The notes under the pieces were generated by a model that saw nothing but the letters and a program-made list of their open reading frames with translations, was not told the DNA's origin and ran no database searches. A program made the position numbers and the translations under genes. Below are positions 53,582 to 64,000 of a stretch of DNA of 64,000 nt, piece by piece. The DNA comes from Oxyruncus cristatus (taxonomy: Eukaryota > Chordata > Aves > Passeriformes > Cotingidae): positions 3,099,968 to 3,163,967 of the forward strand of contig VXAY01002317.1 of the NCBI GenBank assembly GCA_013399855.1. The letters run 5' to 3'. The first letter of the stretch is position 1. Every line of letters begins with the position of its first letter.

Positions 53582-56500
53582 CTCACATATTTTGACAACC
53601 TTAGCAGAAAGGACCCAGAAAACCAAATATTCCTCTTAGGCTTTGGGTAGTCCCTCTGCACTGGAGTAAATGTAGGATGGGGCAGTGAATTAATAAAGCC
53701 AGAAAAGCTATTGCTAATAGGTTTACTAAGCATGTGAACAGATAGCCAGTCACACAGTGCCAAAACAACATCCCACAGAAACTCTTCAAACTAACAAGAA
53801 ATAGAAATTTACAGAAACCAGGATCCTTCAGGAAGGACTGTAGGGTCTTTATCCCACTTCTGTGACTGGACAATCAAAAGTAAAGCAAAATTTAGCAAGA
53901 GCTTGATTTTTAACACAAAAAAGGTATCTTTACCCACTGTGAAAAGGAAGGGAAAAAAATATCAGGTGCAGTAGTGCAAGACAAAAGGCCTTTCCCTGCA
54001 AGCATCTGCCTCTCTTTGCAGCATTTACTGCTGTGAGGAACCCTATTGTGGTCAGGCTAAGTCCTGTTAGAAGACTGCTTGGAAGAGGAAAGCCCTTGCT
54101 GGATCCAGATGTAGTTACTTTTCTCAAGAAATAGCTGCTGCGTTTGCAAACAACATACAAAGCTTTGTATTCACCAGCAGTCTGTTGCAATACAAACAGC
54201 CATAAAATATTTTCTTGACCAAATAGTTAAAATTGGGGTTAAAAAAACCCTGAGGAAGTTGCAGAAATGCAGGCAATCACTGGTCAGTAAACATTATTTT
54301 TTAAAATGTCCTCGACTCCATAAACTGTGATAAAATAGTCTGCCCTGTACTTCAGCATAATTAATACTGAATAGGTCTTTAAAAAAGTTAGTAAATATTT
54401 ATGAAATGAACTATAATTTTCTTAGTGCACATTAAAATCTGTGAATCAGCAAACAATTTTTAATTTTTTGCAAAATTTATACATAGCAAGAAAAGAATCA
54501 CATTTTGCCTTTATTATTTCTACTATGGATTTGCTTGCACACGTATTTGTGGATATGTCTACATGTGCACATACACATCTGTCCTTGCACAATAAAATAA
54601 TCTGTGTGCATGCACATAGAAAGACTTGCATATTCACAAATACTGGGCAAGAAAAACTAAAGGAGAAGTAAAAAAAATCACCTTGTATAATTGTTATAAC
54701 AAGTTAAACCTATTGTGAAAATTTAAAATTATTATGTAAAAAATGTCATCGTTTCTGATACTAATTTTATTTTAAAGAGCAAAACCAGAAAGCACTTGGA
54801 AAAACTATAAAAAACCCCAAACAAGGGTCAATCCTGATTTCCCTTTTAATGGTCTCTTTATTGTTGCATTTCATTCAGTTTGGCCAGTAAAAAAAAAAAC
54901 AACCAACAGCCTAAAAGATCAATTGTTTATCTCCCTGTCCTAGCTACATTACCTCCTTGCCGTTGTGTACTAAAACGAATCAGTTGCATTTTGTTTTTTT
55001 GACATTAACTATAAAGTGTTTTAATTTAATTTAATTTAAAAACAAAAGATACCTGGTGTTTTTTTTTTTTTACTGCTCTTTTCAACAACATACTTTGGAA
55101 ATTTTTTTTTAAAAGAAAAACATGGGACTTCGAGAAGTCATTTCCATAGGTCCTTCAAGGTGACTTTGAGGGTCACACTTCAACATAATGTCCTTTTTAC
55201 TGCAAGCCTGATGAGCAGAGCTCCCAAATATTTCAGCTTAGTGGCTTGGCACCTTGTTCTTTTATGTCACACTACACACAAGTACTTCAAACCCTTAATA
55301 AAGGCTCAAGATGAAGGTGTGGGGCACCTGCCAGTGTATGGACTTGAAGAGTTCAGTGTACACATCAGTTTTGTAAAGTTGGGGTTGTTTCCTTGGTCCT
55401 GTTTTCCTTCATTTGGTTCAGTTAGGCTGGCCTTCTGCTACAACTGTGTGATAAAAATGCATGCACGTGAACATACACAAACATAAAATTACTTACAAAA
55501 CTCTCTATAAAATTCTGTAATGCATGTCAATAAATCCTATTTCTGTGTAGTAGATTCATCCTCCCCACCCTTGCTTACCTCAACTTTTCATAAAGCAGGG
55601 AGCACATGCCCCCCTCTATGCTGTGTAACTTTCAGCATCGTTTGCAACATACTGAAGATGGTTAATCAATTTCTAATGTAGCCACACTGCCCGCAAAGGC
55701 CCCGTCAGCCCCATGCCACAGGCACAGCAGCACACACCATGCTCGTTTACCTAAGAAGCAATTAAGGAGAAGAACCCTAACACCAAACTCAACAACTGAG
55801 GGGGAGATTTCTCTCACTTACATTGACAGGCCCTGATATGTGCTCATTCTGCTCCGTGATGAACTTTGTGATTGTCCAAAAGGCAGTGGCCAACCTGGCT
55901 AGTGATCACATCTGCTGAGCTGGCTGCTCAGACCCAGGCTCACCCTCTGCTTTCTGCCCTGCCTCCCAGTTTTCACCTCCTGTGTTCACCAGGAGCACTC
56001 ATCTTCTGTGCATTGTAGGAAACAAGGTGGGAGGAGCAGTGTGGTAGGGGAATCAGCTGAGGGCCCTTTCCAGGGACAGGTGTCCATGGAGGTGGGTGAA
56101 AATCTGGGAAACACAATGAAGGAAAACAGAGAGACAAGTGTGCGTGTGCCTGAGTTAGGACAAAGGAGAAGGAGGAGCAATGAAATCGAAATAAGGGGAG
56201 AACAGGAAATTAAAAAAAAAAAATAAATAAAAAAAGGAGAGGGGGAGATCGAAAGAGGAGAAATAAGAATTGTCTTGCCACATTCTCATCATCGGTAGCA
56301 TTTAGTCATTTCTCTACCTGTGCCATATCATACTTCCCCAGCAGATGCTCCCATGAGGGTAAGGAGAGTGACTGAGAAGCACTGCTTTGATGAGGGTGAG
56401 TCTGAGAACCAGCAGTGGACAGAAGTTTTTAAAAGCCTACGTGTCACTCTGCTAATTTTATTCTCTTTTTTGCCTTCTTAAATCCTGATTTGGAAGGAAA

Positions 56501-59500
56501 AGAGAGTTACCAAATATATCGCTGAAAAATGACACCCCGCAAAGCCATACCATCTTTCCCCATACTTTAGGATGTCCCTCTCTTTCTACCTCCTTGAGAA
56601 GAAATCCAATTTCTTTTCCAACTAGGAATTGCGCCTGGTCTTACAGTTGGGACACATGGGCTGGAGACTCTCTGAGGAGCAAGATGCCATAGGAGTAGAT
56701 CTATGGCAAGGGCTGAGAACTGTGCCCAGGCAGGGAACACTTCACTGCACCATCCCTGCCCTGGAGATGGATCAACAAAGAGCAAATTAGCAATGAGTAA
56801 ATGTTTGCATCGAAACTGGCAAACATATTGGCAGAGCCAGGAACTTCTAACAGGTATGTCAGGATTTTTCACATTCTCTTAACAGACAAATAGCTCTTCT
56901 CTTAAATCACTGGCCACTTCTAATATGACAAAATAGACCATAGGAACACATGCTGAAAAATAACTAAATATAACAAATAACTAAAATAACTAAAAAATAA
57001 CTAAAATATAAAAGGAGATTTAGAAAGGAAACCGGAAAGTGATAGAGACCTGGCATCAGCTTACCACTAAGGACAAGGGCAGCTACACCAGATATGCAGA
57101 ATTTTAGCGAGTCACTCAGCCAATCTTTCCAGACAAAGAAAGGCAAGGGAATCGAGACGTTTCTGTGTTGGCTTTTGTGTCTTTCTTTGGGTGTTTGCAG
57201 CTCATGGTATTTACTTTACATTAATACTGCTGACTACGTATGCTGTAAATCGAGGTTAAATAACTAATAGTGTCATGGCTGCTGGCCACTTCTCCCCAGC
57301 CCTTCTCCAAAGTAACTGGCTTTTTTTGTCCTTACTTCTCTCCCAGGAAACTCTGACATTTTTCCAGAATGGACACTATGTGCCATTCACTCAGCTCAAG
57401 ATTACACACCCTTTCTTCTAGGCCGCTTTCTCCTCTCCCTCTTTCTGCTTGTAGTGAGGGTGGACACCAACATGGGCACTGACTTACATCTGTACAGCTG
57501 GGACTGTGATGTGACAAGCTGAACAAGAGCACATGTTTTCCCAGTGCTTGTCCCGATTCCTCTGTCGGAAGCAAACCTTATTTGCTTTGGTAAAGCTATA
57601 AGCTCAAGGGTGGGGTGGGCCTTGATTTGGCAATGCTTTCTGCCTCCCACACCTCTCTGGTAGAAATGTTCACGTGAGGCCAGATAATTCAAAGAGAAAA
57701 AAAACGGAAGACTCACACCTTTAAAAATAACATAATTTCTTCATGGCAGGTTTCCACTGTTTTCCATTTTTTCCCTTCAACCATGCATTTTGAGAATGCA
57801 TCATTTAAAACAATCAAATTCTCAGAATAATTTTTTTTTGCAACTCCCCTTTTCAGAGGGGTTTGCACACAAACTGAGAGTTTTCAGGTTTCCCAGGCAG
57901 ATGAACCTTGTCCGCTTGGGCAGAAGACTGTGGTAGCTTACGTTATTCAGCATGGCATTATCCCATGCTGTTTACTTATAGCTTGCTGAAAATGAGGGAT
58001 GATGGAACACATTTTCCAGGGCACACCCTGACTTTATTCTTAGTAAATTGTTTACTATATTCTCGGCCTAGAGACTCACAATTCTCTGGGCACTTTTAAA
58101 AATAATACGTGCTCACTTTCAGCTGTGGGGAGAAGGTGACAATAACCCACCCCTTCGGTAGCTCCACTGGCGAGCAAAGGGGGGTAACTTCAGAAGACAG
58201 CCTAGCCCCCTCTTGGGAGACAGAGTTGCTGCAATGGTACAGCATGAATTTGTCAAATTCAGAGAATGAGCTTTGGGGATGAGGGAATCCTCTAATAAAA
58301 TAAACAGAAAATTAAATTCACCTCCCTTTTTCTCTCACGTCTCCCGTCTACACCTGCCTGGGATAGAACAACGTGGTGCCTAGACGTTAGCACTATCAAC
58401 ACCACAACTCACCAACGTTGTACAAACACAGGGGTTACATTTCATCTCTGGCTGGACTCAAGGGAATCCTCTCTTTTCTCCTGAGGAGGCTAATACTGCA
58501 TCCTGGTGATGAGCACAGGTACCATCAGTACTGGAATGCCAGTCCTTGTCACCACCCTTATAGCTCAGCCTGAGACTGCATGTACATAGACAGGAGTGCA
58601 GGCCACAGGAAGCACCTGAGCTGTGCTGGAGGCCATACTGTGGCCATGGGGAGCAGATGGTGTCTACCAACCCCACAGAGGTTCTACAGAGACTAAAGCT
58701 GTATCAGAAATGAGGCTCACGTCATGCTGCTACTATTTCTATGCATTTCTCCACGTGCAAATAGAAAAATTAATAAAGCATCTTCTATCATCCTTCCAAA
58801 CCCGTCTGAACAACAGCATCAAATATGTTATAAAACACAGGTGTCACTTCTTCCTTTTAACTGGAAACTTTGCGTTTCACAGGGACACTTTTCATAACTC
58901 TCTTCTACAAATAAGGAAGTTTGACTATCCAGAATTAAAATGAAAGTCTTGAAAAAATTCCATTTTGTATTGACATACATACGTATTACGTGTGCATGCA
59001 TGTAGCCAACCCTGTGCCTCTCTGTATTGTTCTGAACAGTACTAGGTCACATAGAAAATTGAATGTACTTAAATAAGGTGCAACTTCTCCCTGCTCCAAA
59101 CAAGGCCCGTGGACAATGATGCTCTTTCCTGGTTATATTTACAAATGGAAATTGAAGTGAAACAGCATAGCGTCATTTCGGGTAAGTTTGGCCGCTATAG
59201 TGCTCCTCTCTGAAGTTCGGTGAGTCTACACCCTACATTTTCCCCCAGACTACTTAATCACGTCTGCAGTACCATAAATCTGCCAACTTTTCCTACAATG
59301 TCTACTGCTAATTAGGCTTCATTGGGGTTTTCACTCTCACACTCCCTACGTTAGATAATTGCAGTGGCAGTCAACGTGCTGTAAGCGCTGCTTAACTGCG
59401 TTACTGGTTATCGGGGCAGTTCCAGTGGTCATGCTAAACCAGTGATAATAAAACACACTTGTGTGGACACTGCTACAGAGTCAACAAACCCTATTTAGTG

Positions 59501-61400
59501 CTCCCTAACTAGTGCCCATAAAATATTTAGAAAAGAGAGAGAAATAATAAATTTCTGTGGGGTTTTTTGGGGGGAAGGGAAGGGAGGGCAACATGACAGC
59601 AATCAAATTAACCTGCCCCTGCTGAAGCTGGGGTATACTTAGCAGTATAAAAGCCAAAAGGTATTTATTTTAATTTTTAGAAAAAGCTCCTTTAGAAGTA
59701 TATTTAAAAACATCTAGCATTTCAACAAGAGTTGATAGTTATTGAAAGTTACACAAAAAGTAACCACTACAAAATACGTCTGAAAATGTAGTAACAAAAA
59801 TAAAAGTTAATTCACCTGAGTCCTTTATAAGAGTGATCTCTATAGCCAGAAATGAGACGGCAGTATATTACAACTAATGCAGATATTATAGCCAAATACA
59901 TTTGTGGTAACACATCTAAAAGAGAAAGAATGAGAACTGTTGTGCAGATACTCTGGGAAAGATTCAAACACTACTAAAAATTGGGGGAGAGAGAGGGTAG
60001 AAGGAGGGGAGGGTATGAGTGTTTATCATTATTTCATGAGGCCCATATTCACAAAGCAATTTTTTACAGATGGTTGGAGATATTTCTCAGCCTTTAACTG
60101 ACAGGAATACAGGAGCCTCAGAGGCCTTAAGTAGCAACTCTATTCATAGGCCCTTAGCCTTTATATAATTGTATCAAGTGCAGTAACAGACGTAAATTAA
60201 CATGCACTCACCCCCTGCTCCTATCAGTGTATGCCTTGACCTTTTAAGAAACCTCAGGAGTAGAACTAGTTTAGCGTTTGATACATTCTCTTTTGGGGGA
60301 GATTAAATGCTGGTCTAGGAGGTGCATGTACTTGAGGCTCCAGCAGGCCTTACCCACCTTTAGGTTTAAGAATCTACTTTTCTTCAATACCTTTAAATAA
60401 GCAAAGTTTGTCTACTTCGGTGGTAAATGAGCTGACACCAGTAAAGCTCTGCTAAGATTTATGGGTCCTAATGAAGCTTTTGACCTAAGTCAGGTGGCAG
60501 CAGAGCCCCCAACCTCTGAAGACATCTGCCTATAATGGCAGCTTTCTGAAGGACGATATTTCTGTGGTTTTACAGCAAATCATCCATCGCAACTTGTGGG
60601 CAGACAACGGCCATCAAGAAATTAGATGCCAAAATGAAAAGACAAGAATGGACTTCTTGCAAAAAGCCTTCCTATGAATTTCATTTACTCATAAATTGGA
60701 TTTAAAATTCAAAAGACAAAATATGAATATAAAATTTAAAATGTAAAAAAACCCTTTGATGTAGTTACTTGCCTATAAACTTTTAATTTTGTTACTGGAA
60801 TGTATTTCATCTTTCTCCAAAGTTACCACGTCTGGAAACAGAGCAGGGTACAATGGCTACAAATGAGTCAAGCAAGGATATGTTTGGTTGTTTTACTGGG
60901 GCGGGTACTTTTGCTTTTAAAACATGTGCTATAAATTAATTTGCCTCTTGATTTTCTATCTCACGACTATGGTGGTAGGTAGAAAATTGTAATAGCTGTC
61001 TGAAGGATTGTGGATAAAAAAAAAACAGGAAAAAAACCCCTACGAGACAAAAACTACGAGAACTGCAAATGTCGGACAGTGCATTTAACTATGAAGTAGA
61101 AGAGTGTTAACTAGCAAATGAAGAAGGAAAGATGAGGTAAGTAAACAGATTTTAGGCACTGCTCACTAACTTTTTTCCTTCCCCACCTTCTTACGACGAC
61201 AGATTTCACTTGAAATCACTTTGACGGTCTTTTATCTAAAATTTATATCAACTTTACTTGGATTTCCTCCCTTCTTTCAATGACCTGACCTCCCTTTCAC
61301 CAGCCTGGGCTTTCTCCCGTGTGGATGAGAGGTGTCAGCCTGTACCCAGGGTCTGCAGGTGCTGCCTTGAGCCCTGTCAGTGCTGGGGGTCCCCGAGGAG
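53582..61400. other. Non-coding stretch, no gene seen
   Basis: Mixed composition. It includes a (TTTAA)n run at 55019-55040, a purine-rich stretch near 56160-56260, an AAATAACT repeat near 56980 and another purine tract near 59985-60015. Open frames on the minus strand at 56567-56872 and 57402-57716 have no recognisable product. This would be intron of the minus-strand gene proposed at 61.7 kb, if that gene is real. Confidence 0.5.
56955..57010 (+). repeat. AAATAACT tandem repeat
   Basis: About six imperfect copies of an A-rich TAACTAAAA unit of eight to eleven bases. Minisatellite-like. Confidence 0.85.
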
Positions 61401-61562
61401 CCGTGGCCTAAGGCTGTATTAGGCCAAGCCTAGCTGTAACCAGCACCAGGGTCTAAGGGAACGGCAGTAGCTGGGAACCCAGGCGGCTCCCCGGCTTTTG
61501 GGAGGGCCCTGTGTGAGGAACCGCGGGGGTGTTGGGGAAACCCGTCGTGCCGCTGCTCTCAC

Positions 61563-61619
61563 CTGCCTGCGTCCCTTGCTGCTCCCACGGCACCTCCGGC
61601 CTCGACGGCGCATTCGCAC
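61563..61619 (-). CDS. Candidate second exon, 57 nt, minus-strand gene
   Basis: On the minus strand a long pyrimidine tract (CCTCCTTTTCCTTCTGCC, then TTTCCCCCCAG) ends at 61620 and a GCAG|GTGAGA donor starts at 61562. The exon between is 57 bases. It is separated from the preceding exon by only 82 bases, near the lower size limit of vertebrate introns. Joined in phase it encodes ANAPSRPEVPWEQQGTQA and leaves one base. All splice elements match consensus closely. The product is unrecognised and a non-coding transcript remains possible. Confidence 0.35.
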
Positions 61620-61701
61620 CTGGGGGGAAAGGCAGAAGGAAAAGGAGGGTTATCCGGGTCGGGGTGGCTCCTGCAGGGGTCTCCGCTCCTCCTCGACTCA
61701 C

Positions 61702-61765
61702 CTAGCTGCGGATTGCCCCGAAGCCTCGAGGGGAGCGGAGACTGGCTCACGGCCCCAGCGTCCAT
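61702..61765 (-). CDS. Candidate first coding exon, minus-strand gene
   Basis: The ATG at 61765 has G at -3 and G at +4. It opens a frame encoding MDAGAVSQSPLPSRLRGNPQ and ends at a textbook donor, GCTAG|GTGAGT (intron from 61701). It exits with one base, which the exon at 61619-61563 completes to Gly. The same frame is open much further upstream, to 62236, so the true start is uncertain; I chose 61765 for its context. No signal peptide or domain is seen. The protein would continue leftward with exons not located here, the 69-nt candidate at 17.0 kb being phase-compatible. Confidence 0.33.
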
Positions 61766-62212
61766 GTCACCCGAGAGGACACACACACATATATAGAGCA
61801 CCAAGTGGAGACCCGCTAGCTGCCCCAGGCCCAGCCCCGGCACAGCACGTCGGGGGAGGCGAGGCCGGCCCTGGACGCGCCTTGGCAGGGCCAGGCGAGG
61901 GCCAGACGGGAGGAGGAAAAGTCCAGGGCTTCCCCAGGGCGGCCCGGAGGGGCTGCCGGGGGTGGGGACTTGATCGGCCGGGGCAGGGGCAGCAGCGGCC
62001 CCGACCGCCCGACGTGCGTGAGTGTCCCGCAGCAGAGAGGGACCTGAGAGGAGCGAGGACTGGGAGAGGGGCCGGGCAGGGAGCGGAGCGGGACAAGGCA
62101 GCTGGGGACAGGCGTCCCGTGGAGCTGCGGCGGGCGCGGAGCCCGGCCAGGGGCAGCCCCCGAGCAGAAGGGAGCGGCTCCCGCTCCGCCCGCAGCAGCC
62201 GCAGCCCTGAGC

Positions 62213-62237
62213 ATGGCAGCAACAGTTGGCTGGCAAG
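62213..62237 (+). CDS. Candidate first coding exon, plus-strand gene
   Basis: The ATG at 62213 has A at -3 and G at +4, the optimal initiation context. It is the first ATG in nearly 400 bases of plus-strand island sequence. It encodes MAATVGWQ plus one base and is cut by a strong donor, CAAG|GTAAAG, with the intron starting at 62238. Without splicing the frame stops after 25 codons. The next exon would lie beyond the window, giving a first intron of more than 1.7 kb. Short N-terminal coding exons inside CpG islands are common. The gene is not recognised. Confidence 0.3.
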
Positions 62238-62240
62238 GTA

Positions 62241-63600
62241 AAGAGACGTGGAGCTGCACCACCGTGGCTCGGATTTCCACTTGCGCCTGAGCTGCCCCCC
62301 CAAAATCACTGCTGGTTTCCATCCTCCTGAGGGACGACTGTAGGCAGGGAACATACAGGATGCTGTTTTAGCCTTAGTTTGGCTGATCCCTCTTATCACT
62401 TCTCTCTTCTTTTTTTCCAAGTTCCCTCTATTACCTTGTCTCTCCCTTTAGATTATGCTCACATGAATAAAAACCCCTTAAAGACGTTTGCTGGCGATCA
62501 GAAAGTATAGATGTCTTTTTTTTTCTCTAAATAGAAGAGGATAAATAATTATGAAAATGCGAGTCTACTTGAAAGATACTGTGACCCTTCCACCTTCGTT
62601 TTCATCAAGCCAGCTAGTGCTCAAGCTACATGTCCTAAGCAAGAAGGAAAGGAGGGAGGGGAGCAATGAGGTGCTTTTTTTTTGCCTTCTTTCCTCACTT
62701 ATCCCTTAGCCGGCCTTTTACTCTTTTCTAAAGTGCAAGCAGGTCTTCAAAATCTCTTTTATCTCTCGAGAAATATTAAATCTTAACCTCGACTGTGGTC
62801 CTCGTCCGATCTCTCCTATGCAGGCTTCCCTGAAATGCAAAGATCAGCCCTTTCTTAGCCGGATCTCCCTCCGTGCTGCTGTCCGGGGGGGGGAGCAGAA
62901 GGGACACCCCTTGTAGTCTCTAACAGCTGAGACATTAGATCCCCCCCCACCCTCGTTTTTAATTTACAGCCGGGCGAACCATAGGCCCCTGTGTTGCGTC
63001 AAGCGGCCACTCTGCTACCAACTTGCTGCTCAGATCTTGTCTCTTTCACGAAGCTGATCTGCACGGACAGATCTGCTCTTAATCGCTCTTTCTTTTGGGG
63101 GGCGGCAGGCAGAGAGGATTTCTCTTTGCTATTTATTTCTTGCCCACGGAATCCAGGCTAGTAATTACTGCAAAGAGAGGGAAAATGCAGCTTCCCCAAC
63201 TCCTGCCTGAGATGCTCTCAGTGCTGTGTGCATGCACAAGGCAGTTTCAGAACCACAGAGCTGGTGCTGATGCTGCTTTGCTCGCTTGCAATCACCTCGT
63301 CCAAAAGCATCGCCTCGGCTGGGTTTTCCCTCGGATTCTGCCCTTTTTACCCTTTTCGGGGGCACTGGTTTTTGGGGAAAGAGTGATCGGAGAGATCACC
63401 GGACTGCAAGTTGCTTAAAATCAGGTTGGAAGTGGGCAGGGGGGAGGGAGGCGCCTTTGGCAAGCGCTTCCATGGTGCATCTCCTGCTAACAGGGGTCTC
63501 CCCCAAACCGCGGCGGATCCGTGCACCTCCCCCTCCTCCTCCCTCCCTATTATTTATGGGGTGATCCCAGTAAATCCCACCCTCCCCACCTCGAAATGAG
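62241..63600. other. GC-rich flank of CpG island 3, no coding exon supported
   Basis: GC content declines from the island but stays above the window average. It has several G or C homopolymers (G9 at 62885-62893, C8 at 62941-62948). No splice-bounded open frame is convincing. It is probably first-intron sequence of the plus-strand gene and may hold enhancer elements. Confidence 0.45.
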
Positions 63601-63674
63601 CCGAGGCTCACGATTACAGAGCATTTAATGAATCGCTCCGAAGAATTTTTTTTATGAATTAATCTCGATCAACT

Positions 63675-63709
63675 AGGACACCCATATTTTTCAAATACGG
63701 CTATGTCCT
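63675..63709. other. 35-bp interrupted palindrome
   Basis: AGGACA at 63675-63680 is the exact inverted complement of TGTCCT at 63704-63709. Inside these, CCCATATTT opposes AAATACGGC with seven of nine pairs, leaving a loop of three bases and a two-base bulge. It could form a hairpin or be a symmetric protein site. The adjacent DNA (63617-63668) is rich in TTAAT, ATGAATTAAT and AATCG words resembling homeodomain sites. Confidence 0.5.
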
Positions 63710-64000
63710 GGAAGGAGGGGAGGGGGGGAAAAGGTGAGGGTAGGAGAACTTTTAGGAAGTTTTATTCTATTTTTATTTTTCCATAAATGAAATAAAAACT
63801 ACTATACAGTTATCCGAATAAACGTGTGATTTGCTCCTTTAGGCAAAAGTCGATTAAAAAGTTAGGCTACTAGGCGACGGGGAATATTTGGACGTTTGGG
63901 GGACCAAGAGGAGTAGGGAAGGGGGGAAAGGGTGTTTATTTCTCTCACTACATATATATCTAGAGGGACACATATATACACTCACAGCGGGAGGGGGGCG

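Larger units (their letters stand above)
61440..62240. promoter_or_regulatory. CpG island 3, probable divergent promoter
   Basis: A continuous GC- and CpG-rich island without gaps, the best-defined promoter candidate in the window. Minus-strand splice donors lie on its left side and a plus-strand donor closes its right side, so transcription appears to leave in both directions. A TATATA element lies near 61788-61795. On the plus strand it would place a start near 61820, and no ATG occurs from there to 62213. Islands with opposing first exons are common in vertebrates and often pair a coding gene with a divergent lncRNA. Confidence 0.6.

Noticed and set aside
61498..62420. Long Pro/Ala/Arg-rich open frames on both strands in CpG island 3
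   Set aside because: Overlapping frames of similar length in several phases are expected in stop-poor GC-rich DNA. Only the segments tied to splice signals and good start contexts were kept, at low confidence.

Overview
This is vertebrate nuclear DNA, almost certainly from a bird. The main evidence is three 3'-end copies of the CR1 LINE family in reverse orientation (around 6.35, 20.9 and 26.5 kb), with the ATTCTATGA-type tail that avian CR1 carries instead of poly(A). Other support is three compact CpG islands in otherwise AT-rich DNA, scattered homopolymer and CA microsatellites, and no prokaryotic gene organisation. No gene could be named with confidence. Long open frames are few and mostly confined to GC-rich islands, where stop codons are rare by composition, so short open frames elsewhere were not treated as genes.

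Layout. 0.2-1.7 kb: CpG island 1, interrupted by a 775-base assembly gap. It contains a promoter-like module of three inverted CCAAT boxes, a perfect CRE and a CATAAAA box facing right, followed by an unidentified 183-residue open frame. 2.2-13.1 kb: unique non-coding DNA with one CR1 relic. 13.1-14.0 kb: CpG island 2 with a 460-base gap and a G-quadruplex motif at its edge. 14-31 kb: AT-rich, repeat-poor DNA with one candidate minus-strand exon (16937-17005), an 0.8-kb CR1 with a recent internal 110-bp duplication, and a short CR1 stub. 31.3-35.4 kb: slightly GC-richer patches with three plus-strand exon candidates whose reading phases are compatible, the last ending in a stop. 35.4-61.4 kb: mostly featureless non-coding DNA, with small tandem repeats, a decayed C2H2 zinc-finger relic near 46.8 kb and an A/C-rich low-complexity tract near 53.5 kb. 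61.4-62.3 kb: CpG island 3, which looks like a divergent promoter. 62.3-64 kb: GC-rich to mixed sequence ending in an AT-rich, homeodomain-site-like segment with a 35-bp interrupted palindrome.

Most informative region: CpG island 3. On the minus strand there is a strong-Kozak ATG at 61765, a consensus donor (GTGAGT), an 82-bp intron with a long pyrimidine tract, a 57-nt exon and a second consensus donor (GTGAGA). On the plus strand a strong-Kozak ATG at 62213 lies 25 nt before a CAAG|GTAAAG donor. The two starts diverge and are about 450 bp apart. The minus gene could continue leftward through the rest of the window, with the 16.9-kb exon as a possible member; this linkage is inference. The plus gene would continue beyond the right edge. 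RNA-seq or cross-species alignment would decide all gene models here.
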